Shown: positions 46,951 through 58,711, counted from the stretch's first letter. The stretch is 64,000 nucleotides of DNA from Notospermus geniculatus (GCA_002633025.1 NMRB01001981.1:2080-66079); one strand, 5' to 3'. Notes: generated by a model not told the origin, from the letters alone. Numbers and translations: made by a program.

Positions 46951-47646
46951 AGGCTGTGAGATGCAGGAAACACTGCGGTTTCAAACGTTCGTGTTACACA
47001 ATGTGTTGTACAATTAGAATTTGCCTCCCGGTCTGAAAAGTGTTGCCAGTAATAGCCGCCTAACGAAGATTAATGACATTTGAAGGCCTACGCGCTTATT
47101 CCAATTTTCCATATTGAAAGCTTCAGTTATATTAACGAATCCCGGGTGATAAATGAGCGAGAGGTCCCCGTCAGTTCGCTCGATTTAGAATATTGGACCT
47201 TCCGCGAATTAATACTTTATGACTCGCAGACGAAAATCTGATAGAGTAATAGATTTTTAAGCTGGCTGTCAATTTTGCCATAAAATTTGTTTATAGCTAT
47301 GATTAATTGCTCACTGTAGGTACATTTTCATAGTTCTCTAATGCCGAGTTCAATTGCATCACCCGGACTGCGCCGGCCTGCTTCCAGCTCAAAACATCCT
47401 CATTAAACAAGAGAAACAAAGGAGAATCAATCATTTGTGATTGAGAAATGCTTCATTTAATTTTGACAGCTTGTGCCGCTTCATTTTAATCGCTTTGAGG
47501 CATGGTTGTTCACGAATTTCTGCGAAGACACCGATACCAACGGCACTGCTACACTGCCTGCAAACATTGTGAACACCAACTTCTGTAATAGGCCTACTCT
47601 CATAATATGACTAGTAGCCCCTACCAAACGCCCCAGCGTCGTATCA
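46951..47646. other. Non-coding, AT-rich stretch
   Basis: Contains several ATTAAT-type homeodomain-like motifs around 47100-47320, as is common in regulatory or merely AT-rich DNA. No gene is seen. Confidence 0.4.
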
Positions 47647-48055
47647 CCAACATAAGGCCAGTACCAGCAAAAACGTACAATGTAACCACTTAACCAGGGT
47701 CTACACCAGCAGAAATGTAACCACCAACACAGGGCCAGTACCAGTACAATGTAACCACCAACACAACGCCAATACCAGCAGAAACATATCCACCAACATA
47801 ACGCCAATACCAGCAGAAACATGACCACCAACACAACGCCAATACCAGCAGAAATGTTACAACAGCACAAGGCCAATACCAGCAGAAACAACCACCAACA
47901 CAAGGCCAATACCAGCAGAAACAACCACCAACACAAGCCCAATACCAGCAGAAACAACCAACACAAGGCCAATACCAGGAGAAACAACCAACACAAGGCC
48001 AATACCAGCAGAAACAACCAACACAAGGCCAATACCAGGAGAAACGTACCCACAC
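47647..48055 (+). repeat. 30/33-bp minisatellite
   Basis: About 12 units typified by CAACACAAGGCCAATACCAG and then CAGAAAC. Later units are 30 bp, middle units about 33 bp and the first ones longer. Unit lengths that are multiples of three and the lack of stops keep all minus frames open, giving a 197-codon hydrophobic repeat reading (LLVLALCWLF units) and a 96-codon plus-strand reading. I treat these as by-products. Confidence 0.9.
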
Positions 48056-49850
48056 CAGCACCAATTGCCGGCACTTTGAAAGAAATTGTGGTAAATCCGC
48101 CAAAACAATAGAAGTTTACTTCTCTTTACATACAGATTCAGCAGCGACGGACCCCAGTGGTGATAGGCTCCCTCACCCTGTAACCTCACCCCTAACAGGC
48201 CCGCAGTCGAACCCTATGAGGGGACACGCACTGAGAGGATAATCAACCCTACCACATCACAACCACAAGCAAGACTATTGAGACATAAGCCCCCGAAGAT
48301 ATCCATCATTCATCCACCGCATCCCTTTATTATAACACCCGATATCTGCGAAGATAACATCACGGAGGATGTCAAATGAAAATTTATTGTGTAAAATAGG
48401 AATTAATAGGTCCCATGTTGGTCGGTCTAGTACTGGCTGACATTACGGCGAAGTGATATTGACAGTAAAAGTCTCTTATACCTCCCTCATAGGCGCTAAC
48501 TGTCATCATCAGGACTCCATGATATCACCAGAATGGAAACAATGGCAAAATATGACACTTGACATATTGTGGTTTTTAAGATTGTTTATCAAATAAATGT
48601 ATGATAATCGGATTTAATGAAAATTGGAATCTTTTACGGAAGCCCTGACGTTTTATTCGGTTTGATGTTCACGACCGGCCATGTTACCGTGAATTTAACA
48701 CGGACGTTTAAGGTTTCGCAGGATGCAAACGTGAAGGTCCATCCTCCCACCACCCTGTGACAGGGTTTTTACCTCGCTATCCTTTATACACTCGCAGAGT
48801 GCATGAAGATGAACGAGACCAAAGCCCTGCTGTCGGAGGATGTCAAGGCCTGGACAGCTAACATCAACATTCGGTGAATCCAGGCTGTATGTTCGACGAT
48901 GTTCGTATTTTCATTTGTCAGTTCAATGAAATGAAATTAGAAAAGAAATGTCGGTCACAACGCTCGCAGCGACGCCGTGTGGTGCTAGTACGGCGCCCTC
49001 CTCATTGAGTCCCATGTTTCGACACAAGTATTTCAGATGTTGGTCGCAATTGAATTTTTTTCCACCCTGAAGAAGATGTGATCACTGTCACAGCAGAAAA
49101 ATCGGCATTACTCTTCTCCCGACCGTCACCCAATCACATTTCTTACAAATCTAAGCACAGCCAATCAGTGCTCTCATAGGAAGAATTAGTAATAACATTT
49201 CTGGTACGAGGGGACCGTCATGTCAGACACATATAGTGATATGACATGACGCGATGCTGAAAAACTTGTAAGAATCGGGTTAAAAGTTACAAAAAAGCGT
49301 TGCTTCTGAATTACTGCTTTTTCATCATCCTCTTTCCCGAAGCTTTCTATCTCCCTCTTCAATAGTATGGCAGGATTCAGCGACTCTAGGGAACGGATTG
49401 ATTTTTGAACGCTTGAAGGAGCACATTGAAGCCATTAAGTTTGACAAGTCACCCTGGGCCAAGGGACCCACGGGAATATCATACCGATAACAGTCGTGAT
49501 TGCATGGAGTTGGAACCGAGCAGGCCATAGGCAAGGTGGCCAAGGGGTCGATGGGATTGTCAACAAAGCTGATTCAGTAAGGAAAGCGCTGTAGCCGATC
49601 CTCTTCCCTTTTCGTCGGTGAGTTTGATAGTGAATAATATTTTTCTATCAATGGTGTAGTTTAACATGATGTTCAGCTATCATAAAGGAATCCTTTATGA
49701 TGCTGACTTCCATCTGTCGAGTAAGACGTGGGACGATGCTTTGAAGTAATTTGCCAATCTCATGTGTACGGGCCTAGAATGCCATCATGATAATGCTCTG
49801 ATTATAGGACATGGAATAGAAACGTGTTTCTAAGGTGAAAGACATCGCTT
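48056..49850. other. Non-coding stretch, nothing recognised
   Basis: No open frame above about 75 codons and no repeat is seen. Confidence 0.5.
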
Positions 49851-49851
49851 C

Positions 49852-49916
49852 CTACCAGATTCGAACTCACGGACCCTTGCATAGGCATCAATCGCCAGCA
49901 CTAAGGGGCAGCACGC
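49852..49916 (-). repeat. tRNA-like SINE fragment (inverted)
   Basis: The minus strand has CCCCTTAGTGCTGGC in the A-box position (about 49908-49894) and GAGTTCGAATCT as B-box (49869-49858), about 25 bases apart. The A-box resembles those of leucine or serine tRNAs. No acceptor stem is formed, so it is a SINE or pseudogene. Confidence 0.45.
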
Positions 49917-49952
49917 CTCTGATTATAGGCCGTGATAATATGCAAGGTGGAC

Positions 49953-50528
49953 ATGGAGGATAGTGGTGCTTTCACGATTGGTAGCCTAGCTAGTGAGGCC
50001 TGTAGCACGCCAGAGACGCCAGGCAAGGCATTTTCCGACGCTCAGCTGGTAAAAAATCAGGAAAAAGTCGAGTATGCACTCAACGCCTGCCGCAACACAA
50101 ATGATACCAAGAAGAGGCAGCAGCGCAGTGGACATCAACTCAGGGATTTGCTGGGGCGAGAATGCCAGGTTTGGGGTCTATGTTGCAGGCTTATAACTCA
50201 TACCAGCAGGTCACAGCACCAGGTTCCTTCTCAACCCCCACGTTGTACTGTGGTAAATTCCTCTGGCTGTTGTAGTTCTTACACCGTAACCCTTCCAAAT
50301 CAGAAATCTCCTAGAATCAACATCATCGCCAAACAGATAGCGTTGAAAGATATCTACCAGAATCTTTTCTACAAAGTATCTATTACTTCTCCCAGAAGAC
50401 GAACACAAGGAAACAAGGATTTATTTTTCCCGCTTAACGACCAGGGAAGGAAGCTGGAGGGAAACCAGATCCGTATTCTCATCGATTTTGTTTCTGGTTG
50501 GGTTGGTGAGATGAAGCCGCGGACCTGA
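49953..50528 (+). CDS. 191-codon open reading frame, unrecognised
   Basis: Starts at ATG in GGACATGGAGG, a good animal start context, and runs to TGA at 50526-50528. The first 33 residues are acidic to neutral (MEDSGAFTIGSLASEACSTP at the start). The rest is rich in Q, R, S and K without a domain I recognise. A GTAAAA follows GCTCAGCTG near 50050, so the true exon could be much shorter. It lies 36 bp from a tRNA-like SINE piece. One frame of this length is not surprising by chance in 64 kb, so it is listed as hypothetical. Confidence 0.15.
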   Translation: MEDSGAFTIGSLASEACSTPETPGKAFSDAQLVKNQEKVEYALNACRNTNDTKKRQQRSGHQLRDLLGRECQVWGLCCRLITHTSRSQHQVPSQPPRCTVVNSSGCCSSYTVTLPNQKSPRINIIAKQIALKDIYQNLFYKVSITSPRRRTQGNKDLFFPLNDQGRKLEGNQIRILIDFVSGWVGEMKPRT

Positions 50529-51138
50529 CAGGCCACCTCGTGCGAAGTATCTAGGGACAGGGATGGCGGTGTTATTTGCCGATCGAACAACTGCTCAGAC
50601 GGTGTCAGATTCTTGTTGATGTCAAAATAGATCCTTGTGAAGTTTCAAAGCAATTAAAGCGTGTATCAGCGAACGATTCCAAGGGTTACACGACAGCTGG
50701 GGAGTGGATGGGTTCAGGTCGGGGTTGTCCAAGTTAACCAGGCTGCCTTGCCACAAGAAGAAGGATACTGACATTTGAATTCGCGGGTGATGTTGCGCGA
50801 AACGCGCTTCTGGAGTCCGGCCTTCCGGACATCCTATGGTCAACATCAATCCGAGTATGTGGCCCGGTTAGAAATTAGAGTCCGACTTAATGAGCAACAA
50901 CTATGCCATATCTTCTGCAACAGAAACGGTGCACCACGTACATCTTCTGCAAACAGAAACGGTGCCGCCATCTACGACCACAAATAACATCATAGCTACA
51001 CCATGAACATAAAATATGAACTGTCGGGTCGTGGTACGGGACACATGTACGCCCGTCGATGGTCATTGGCTGCAATGGCTGTTTTTATGTATCTTGTAGT
51101 TTGATCATGCCTAAAGACTACTCCGATTCCTCTGACAT
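50529..51138. other. Non-coding stretch with a short direct repeat
   Basis: ATCTTCTGCAACAGAAACGG at 50910 recurs with one extra base at about 50942, a roughly 32-bp tandem duplication. Nothing else is recognised. Confidence 0.5.
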
Positions 51139-51311
51139 CGGTGTGATAGATTCTAATGCCCCCGCCTTCCTGATGTCCCCCTGCATTGTTTGTCACAGGA
51201 ATAAGGGTCTTGGTCTCTCTGGAGGCCAATTCAATGGTGCCGCTTACCTTACTCCATAAATGTATTGTTGGGGGACATCCTATATCGGGGTCATTAGATT
51301 CTATTACACCG
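51139..51311. mobile_element. Foldback element, copy B of a two-copy family
   Basis: CGGTGTGATAGATTCTAATG at the left pairs with the inverse of CATTAGATTCTATTACACCG at the right. The arms continue to GATGTCCCCC. Terminal and subterminal sequence matches the element at 18063-18327, including a CAACAATA block inside one arm. Confidence 0.7.
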
Positions 51312-52282
51312 GGGATGCTTTTTGTAGAGGTACGCTCAGGTCCACTGACAAGGGGACCACGCAGGAATGGCAAAGCAACACTAGGGCAATTTCTACCAAT
51401 CCGGATGACAATCTTCCATCAAAGGAGTTTACCCGTGTTGGGGGTAATGCTGGCAACATCTCAAGAAGTCGGGCGACGAAATCAAGCGTAAAACATGTAC
51501 ATATCGATGGAGAGGAAACGTGGTAAACCCGGGGTAACCAGTAGAGGGGACCATTTCCTCCCCAGACCGACAGATTTCATGTTATGAGAATGACGAATAT
51601 GCCTCTGTGCTGATAAAACTGAATAGGAAAAGCCATTGATCACGTTGTTCTGACTTGGCAAGCAGTGGTTTGGAAAGACGATAACAACGTTTCAGTTGAG
51701 ATGAGACGTCGTTTGAAGACCAGATTCTGAGGAGGATGCGAAAATCCCTTGTTAAGACCTTGCATGGTCCTTGCACCGAGGAGACTTGCATAGGGAACCA
51801 AAGGAAGGCATTTGGTCTGGCGTAGGTGAGAATTTAAGTGGACTGCGAAAGTCTTGAGAGAAACCGAAAGATCTGTTAGATAGCTGCTGAGATTGCCTTC
51901 AAGGTGGCGTTGGTCCGTGGTACAGGAGAGCATGTATATGTACATACACATGTACATGTACCTGGATACCTATGCAGAAATTGAAATATCCGCTTGATAA
52001 TTTGGAAAGTAAGCTTCGTGGCCGGGTGACTGGGGTTGGTGGTGCTGGCGAGGATGTCTGAGTGAACTGTTAACAGAAATATCCACTTATAGACGCAAAG
52101 GGTTGCCTGCAAGGTGACGAGGATCAGGGTGAAGGCATGGATGTATGCGTTACGGGCATTCCACCTAAATATGGACCTGCGACCTTTTAGGGAAATGTGA
52201 AGTTGTACATAGGCTCCCCTTACAAATTCTTGCCTATGTTGAGTGCATACCCAGATTAAGCTCTGCGACCTCAGCGCAATGT
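51312..52282. other. Non-coding stretch with a TACATG run
   Basis: A run of TACATG-type palindromes lies at about 51930-51961. Minus-strand frames of 105 and 169 codons overlap here. The longer one starts inside the neighbouring MITE and is not supported. Confidence 0.5.
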
Positions 52283-52463
52283 GGAAAGAGCAGTCAGGGG
52301 CGGATCCAGGAATTGGGAATGAGGGGGCGCCCTGTGCTAAGAGCATTGAAATTTGCGCCCCAAAATTCCAAAATTTCATGGTCAATTTACAGATTTGTTG
52401 GCCAAAAGGGGAGGCGTACGCCCAGGGCGCCCCCTGGATCCGCGCCCGGCAGCTGCTCTTCTA
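52283..52463. mobile_element. hAT-like MITE with GGGGCGGATCCAGG termini
   Basis: CAGGGGCGGATCCAGG at the left and CCTGGATCCGCGCC at the right form terminal inverted repeats. The interior contains GGGGGCGCCC and its relatives. Elements with this terminus are common in animal genomes and are usually classed as hAT. Pairing extends outward to GAAAGAGCAG and CTGCTCTTC, so the exact limits are uncertain. Confidence 0.75.
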
Positions 52464-53308
52464 TCTGTTTCCCATCATGAATCAAGCCTCCATCAAGTAG
52501 TAAACGTGATCATGCAATCCAATAGGTAACTCAACACGAATTCTCCGACAGCCGGTTACAAAATCAAAATGCATGGCGTAATTACACCCCATAGGTCACG
52601 TGGGGTATTTGTAACATTCATATTAAGAAAATTGCAAAAGAATACGCTACCACGTCGACGTTAAAACGTTTCCCAACATCGCACGACCTGACCCTCAATC
52701 AATGCAAAATGAAAAATCTCGTTACTAAAAATGACAAATGAGTATTCTATTGCATCTGCTTCAGCTATGGAAAGAAAACAGATAAGTCTGGGGACTAAAA
52801 TCAATTTTCGACCGCGTGGTTTCGTGAGACACCCGAATGCGCAGAGAATGTGGTGCGGCTGGCCAAGCAGAAACGGAGCTGATAAACCACTTCTTGGCGG
52901 ACGACCACACTCAATCATGATTTGGGCAACCGTTTCGACGAGATGTTGCAGTCCTGAAAGTTTTACGCGTCTTGGGTTCTGTCTCACCTGTTCTCTCAAG
53001 CGAGAGGAACAATTTAAGGTCGGGGGCAGGAAGTAAATGCAGCATAATGGCCCTGGACATGGTTGCTAATGATAGAAAATACATTTTTAGTTCGTTTCGG
53101 AAGCGGAAAAGACCGGAAATGACGTCAGGGATACGACGTAACGACTCACAAGTTTTGTACCAAACGCGTGGCATTTCCGTTGGGAACGACCTGATTAGTG
53201 ACATTTCATGAAACCGTAGTTGATGATGTGTCCTTGAAGTAAGCAGCGTTGCATTACATAGGGCAAATGTTGTTGATCTGCATGTGGCACTGCTGGAAAT
53301 CAAATTTA
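52464..53308. other. Non-coding stretch
   Basis: A 200-codon minus-strand frame begins at 53513, crosses MITE copy 3 and ends here at 52911. It is not supported as a gene. Nothing else is recognised. Confidence 0.45.
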
Positions 53309-53350
53309 TTATAGAGTTTTCGCAAGGCCGCCGAAACGCCAACGCGAAAG
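53309..53350 (+). mobile_element. MITE family GAGTTTTCGCAAAGCC, copy 3 (one end only)
   Basis: TTATAGAGTTTTCGCAAGGC and CCGAAACGCCAACGCGAA match the left termini of the copies at 26841 and 43465. The opposite end is missing, so this is a truncated copy. Confidence 0.7.
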
Positions 53351-54384
53351 TTTTTGGTGGGACACACTGTAGGCAGGAAAAGGAATGCATAATCAACGTA
53401 ATCTTCCAACCAGTTCCCACCAGACGGAGCGAGCATGTTTGAATTCCTGGAGTGTTCATGGTAACGGTCCAAGATGGATGCGAAACAGGTCTAATGACAT
53501 CAACCTTCATCAAAAATTACTTGTTTCGACTCTCTTTTTTTTTTTTAAATCGCACTTTCAGAAAATCTGCATTCAGTTCAGGGCCGAATTCTACCAGCAG
53601 ACTTGCTTTGTTTCATTCCAACCTTCTTAATATTCCTTAAGCCGACGTCTGTTTCACGAGGGAATCACCCATTATATGTATTATATATTAATACGCCGAT
53701 AACCTGTCTTTGATAGATGTATTATGAGGTTGGCGAAACTAGTGGTCAACCATTGCAGTCACGAACTAGACGGCGATAAAACATGGCGAAGACACGTTAA
53801 ACTCCGCCAATTTACACGTTTAATACAACTTTATGGTGTTTACTTTTGCATTAGAGGCAGTTTTCTCGTCACAAGTGACATGGAGGGAATTCATCTGGTC
53901 CCAGAGACGTGCGTTGGTTTTTGTTTGAGAAGACATCATTGTCATTTTGTGCTGCCTGTGGCGTGTTTGTCAAACAGTGGCGATCATTCTTCATTCGGTC
54001 AGCGGTCACTTTATAAACCGACGGTACATGTTTGTCTCAAAGTCTTGGTGTCAAAGGAATACTTTTGAGGACGACTGATGGGTGTATGAAGATAACCAGA
54101 CAGCCAGGGACTGATGACTTTTGCATTTTCACGGGCTCTTAAAACTAAAACTTCGTCTTAAAAGGTCGTCTCCAGAGCCTTTGTATACATGTACGTTCGT
54201 TAATTTAAGATTTTGGTTTGTTTAATTCATACTTATGAATATGTGGCAACCATACTGCCGCACGAATAGGTGGCACGAATATCATCCCAGTTTTGCAGAT
54301 GGCAGCACTGTCAAAGTCCATTCAAATGCCTGTGGCGCCATCTGGGATTTGACGATTTCGGTGTTGTCCTCTCTCTAATTGTTT
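53351..54384. other. Non-coding stretch, nothing recognised
   Basis: A weak inverted pair around 54290-54350 (GCAGATGGCAG and GGCGCCATCTG) is the only structure. No gene is supported. Confidence 0.5.
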
Positions 54385-54456
54385 GATGGCGCGCACGGCA
54401 GCCATTTTGAAAAACCTAATGCACCGCAGAGTGTAAACTTCAGTGAACATCTCGCG
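54385..54456 (-). repeat. Dispersed repeat shared with 6884-6935
   Basis: The minus strand reads AGTTTACACT, a GCATTA block and TTTTTCAAAATGGC, matching the plus strand near 6.9 kb and its assembly duplicate near 7.8 kb. Short and diverged, of unknown type. Confidence 0.5.
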
Positions 54457-55198
54457 AAACCAAATTGAATTTAAGGAAGAAACCCGTTACGTCAAACTTT
54501 CACAAGAAATCTAGGTATAGCAGAAAGATTGTGCCGAAAATATGAGGGAATTAAGTGCAAATCGCGTAGAAATTGCTTGATTAATAACGGAGCAAGGGCT
54601 AAAAAACCTGACAAACTAACGAGTTTGAACACAAGTAAATAAATGATTATTCAGACAGAGGTATAGCGATGGACGAATGACCATAAAAACTTGGAAATGG
54701 AAATGATGACGCCCTTTGAAGATTTTTTCTCTTATATCTAACAGTCTTCGCAGAAACACCATGCAACTCATTGTATATAAATGCAGATCACATTTCCGGA
54801 TTACACTTTTTACTATGATATATAGATGGTTTGCCGCTTTCTTTTTCTTACCTATACGTTTATTTATGTGATTTGCTAATCAGACACGTCCAACTTTCTA
54901 GGGATACTCCGCCGTTTTTAATTATGCATACGATTCGGTATTTTCATGCAAAGGAGAAACATGTACGTCTTTGGCGTTACCAAAAGAAATATTCGCCCAA
55001 TTTTTTTCAATAAGGTAGTTTTGAATGCCTAGTTCTCATCAGACAGTTTAGCGTTGTTTAGAAATTTTTCTGTTTGAGCGCCACAAAGCAGGCCGCCGAG
55101 ATAAGATTCATCTTGAGAAGGTAAAGGAGACGAAGTGATGCTTTTTCAGGCTGGGTCAGCGAAGGCTTTGTTTCCCCACGATGATTGTCATCATGTCT
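54457..55198. other. Non-coding stretch, nothing recognised
   Basis: AT-rich. No repeat or frame of note. Confidence 0.5.
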
Positions 55199-55760
55199 GA
55201 AGCCCGCAGCACACGAGGCAACCTTTCTTGCTCTTGTACCAACCTGGTAAAAAGCAACAAGGAAGAACTGTCGCCCAGTGTGCGTGAAAAGCAACGGCGT
55301 CTTGGTAATACGAGCAATGAGAAATAAAAATCAAATATGTTTGATCGGAGCAAGAAGCAACTTTTCTTGCTCTTGCGAGCAGTTTATGGAAAGCAAGAAA
55401 AATTCAGTTTTCAAGAGCTCGAAAGGGAGTTTAAGAAATCAAACGACGAACGTTAACTTTACGACAACGTTATTTTTTGTACCGAAAATGCAATATATAA
55501 TCTGGTGAATTCGCAGTATGAAAAATGACAGTTGTTGTAAAGTTAATGTTTATCGTTGGAATTCTTAAACTCCCTATTGCTTCTTGCAAGCAACTTATTG
55601 CTTCGGTCAAAATAATATATTTGATTTTATTGCTCAATGCTCGTGGTAAGCAAGACGCCGTTGCTTTTCATCGCACAAGGGCAATAATTCTTGCTGATTG
55701 CTTTCCACCAACTTGCTAGCAAGAGCAAGAAAGGTTGTCTCATGTGCTGTGGGTTTTAGG
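55199..55760. mobile_element. ~560-bp element with GCACACGAGGCAAC termini, copy 2
   Basis: GAAGCCCGCAGCACACGAGG at the left pairs with the inverse of CTCATGTGCTGTGGGTTTTAG at the right. The inverted similarity runs about 180-200 bp into each arm (GCAACGGCGTCTTG and CAAGACGCCGTTGC; TTTGATCGGAGCAA and TTGCTTCGGTCAAA). The middle is AT-rich and non-coding. The element at 29412-29703 is a shorter relative. Confidence 0.75.
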
Positions 55761-57256
55761 AACGCCTTTGGACCAGCTAAAGACATGATTATTTTCTAAA
55801 CCGATTCAAAAGGATGCCAACGAAGTTGTTCACTTTGGCAGCGTATCTAAACCACTCTATTTTATGCAACGCAAAAGTGCAACTAGGTCACATGATTGTA
55901 GACGTCATTTCAATTACGACCAGTCACACGCCTCGGGGCTATTCGTCATTCATCGACCTTCCTCGGCCTCACACAGATACGACAAACGAATTAATACACC
56001 TATTTATAAATGTCGGCACAACTTTATTTCATTAACGTCCTCGTCTCTAAGATTGGCAGTTCTCTCAGAAAGCAACACCATCAAGTGGTTACGTACCCGC
56101 CGACAAGTAGCAGCTAATTTAGCCAACAATCACCCGGCATTTGCACGCTAAGACCACAATTGACGCCGTCTCAAAACCAGCCAATGACAATCGTATTTAA
56201 ATTAGCTTTAAATGCCCGGGAAAATCTAATTTGCCCGTTTCCCCAGCGCTGTGATAAATAGCGGCGTGGCCAGCGGCAATACCCTGGAGCTACCCGCCAT
56301 CGCTGTAAGCCCAGCCGTCAATACAAACTTGGTAAAATGAACCTTGGATTCACCGAGATTATCTATTTCGGCCGATTGGTTGGGGTCTTAAAGCACGTGA
56401 AGTGTTCAGTTTCCGGACTTCTCTGGTCTTGGAGCGGTTATTAGATGACTGCGGAGGACACAATGTAAATTGGTGGCCAAATCACAGGGGATTCTAATCC
56501 CAGATCAGGTATGTGGAAAGACGTGACCAGGGTATCTATTAGCAGACGCCCTGTGGCCAGTGCACCGTTCAATACTGTGACGCTTGGAGCTTTGGAAAGG
56601 ATAATATTTGTTCAGGGTGGGTTGGAGGGTCCAATTGCCCGTCTGGTCGCCTCTTCAATATGAACTAAAGTGCAAGATAACAGAAGCCAATATTTGCTGT
56701 AGAGTAACGAGCAAGGAACTATAGGTGAAATAGGAGAGCCTTAGAAGTTTGGCCACTTTAATCAAATGCAAAAGAGTTCTTGTTTATATGTCGTAAACTC
56801 ATTCTTGTATAAAATTGCAAACGTGTCCTGGCCAGTAAAAGACCTAACCAGTGGACGAGTCGATATTTTGACCGTCAAATCATATTGTCCGGTGAACCTG
56901 ATTTTCCCCCCTGTTGCCAAAGTCGATGTTCTGGCAGTCAAAACATGGTACACCGGTGTCGATGTTTTTCCATAATATCACATTCAAAAAAATCCCAAAC
57001 TGAAATTGCGTAATTGGTAGGCCTACCAAAGCGCCTCTTCGGTACCTTGTGGTAATTAATTCATCCACTGACTATAATTAATGTGGAGCTATTACGATGT
57101 CTGTCACTGTAATGCAGCCACATAGCGACACCTCTGACAATGTGCTAAAATGATTCACCACTACATTCTCTTGCGATGTTACTGAATTTTACTTTCAGCG
57201 TCAAACTCCTCTACTGTTGGCAGCTCTAGATGACCAGTAACCCCCCCCCCGCCGCA
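55761..57256. other. Non-coding stretch, nothing recognised
   Basis: Contains an AT-rich block near 56155-56240 (ATTTAAATTAGCTTTAAAT) that could be regulatory. No gene is supported. Confidence 0.4.
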
Positions 57257-57470
57257 GTTTCGAACAGCTCCCCGTATTACCCGCGCTCCGAAACTGCCCC
57301 GATTCAGGCGATTCTCAGAAGGTGACCAATAGGCGTCACTAGTGTGTGTTAGAATTGCCGCCCAACTATCTAGCCAATCAGTGATTCGCTTTCCGGATCA
57401 CTTTGGGCCATGGCGAGGGATGATCATTACGACCTGCCCCTCGACATGCTCAGGGTTTTCAGCCAATCAA
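57257..57470 (+). repeat. CCAAT-bearing dispersed repeat, copy 3
   Basis: Related to 22085-22300. The CCAAT pentamers are at 57326, 57373 and 57463 in the same contexts as in the other copies. A C-rich tract sits immediately upstream. Confidence 0.75.
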
Positions 57471-58711
57471 CGGATATCTCACGGCGGCGTCGGCTCATCT
57501 GGCAATAATGGATTTTGATTGCGCAGGCGTCATCAGCGCCGTCTTTTGGTGATACTATGGTATTTCCGCCAAAATGCCAGCGTTTAGTGGAATATAACTA
57601 CATGTATGTGACATGGAATTGAATGCTAGAGCCGATCGTAGATGACTAGATATACTCACTGAAAAAATCTTCGACGAGACCAGGACGACCGAGAACAAAA
57701 AAATGACCCGGAAGCAAAGGAATCGGTCCGTCTTCGAACCCAACGCAATGGCAGCAAGTGCAAACGCCAATACAACCAACATTCTGCCTCGAACAACGTT
57801 GCACAGATGTCTTTTTGTCGGCGGCTGCCTCCTAAAAGTACACCCGTCCAGCATATCACGGAGAGTGTTCTTTTTACAGTTGGTATACGGCACCGTAGGC
57901 AATTCTCCATTGCAATAATGAGCACTGGGCGCATGCCAGTCAATGAAAATGAAACTGAAATTGACGCCTGGACGCTGGCTGAGTTGGTATCCTTGAATTT
58001 TCTATTCATAAAACTAAAAAAACTTCTCGCGTTTAATAAGTAAGCGCCGTGTAGTGGACGTTGCTGAAATGGTTGGAAAATCATCATTCAACGCGTGTTT
58101 TGATTGTGTTTTGACAAGATTCTGATACTTTCAGTTTCACCTATTTTATGTCGGCTCACAACTTTCTAACTTGTTTTCTAAACGGACATCCATATCCGTA
58201 AATTTGCGGATACGCCTCTCTCACTGCGGGGACAGCTTAAGTCCTGGTAAATCGCTCACAACCTCAAGAAGAAAAAGCGGCGTCCAATATTAAAATTCCC
58301 TGCTATGATCGGTCTGTTCCTGTCTCTGATTACAAATGCAGACCCGGTCTCCTGTTGACTGAGTTTTCCAGATAAACCACGTTAGACGAACCTTTTGAAA
58401 CCATTCCGGTGGGAAGGACCGACGATTATCCAGTTAGGCCGTAACGCTTTGCGATAAAATACAATTTTCACCTTGAAAATGGTGCAATTTTAATCAGGCT
58501 TTACAGCATCCTGAGATCAAAGAAAGCCGCGAATTAGGTACCCCGAGAGGCCAATACCAGCATACAAAGTCTTAGACTTCACTAGAGTAAGGTACTGGGT
58601 AATTTCACTCAAAATTATCCCCGCCAGCGTTCAAGGCATAACAATTAGACCCATGTTCTAAGAATGGTTTATAAAATTTACCGGAGCTGATTTTCTGACA
58701 AATTTAAACTC
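57471..58711. other. Mostly unrecognised; weak exon candidate inside
   Basis: On the minus strand, 57782 to 57660 reads 41 codons beginning MLVVLAFALAAIALGS, signal-peptide-like, and is followed by GTGAGT. A second hydrophobic stretch follows. An overlapping 143-codon minus-strand frame is also open. A small hairpin TATCCG/CGGATA lies near 58191-58212. Confidence 0.3.

Noticed and set aside
47647-48055. CRISPR-like array of evenly spaced repeats
   Set aside because: The units are contiguous minisatellite copies without unique spacers, and the DNA is eukaryotic.
51876-52385. 169-codon minus-strand open frame
   Set aside because: It begins inside the hAT-like MITE and crosses a TACATG run. 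No domain is seen.
52911-53513. 200-codon minus-strand open frame
   Set aside because: It runs straight through the truncated MITE at 53309-53350, has no recognisable domain and no supported splice sites.
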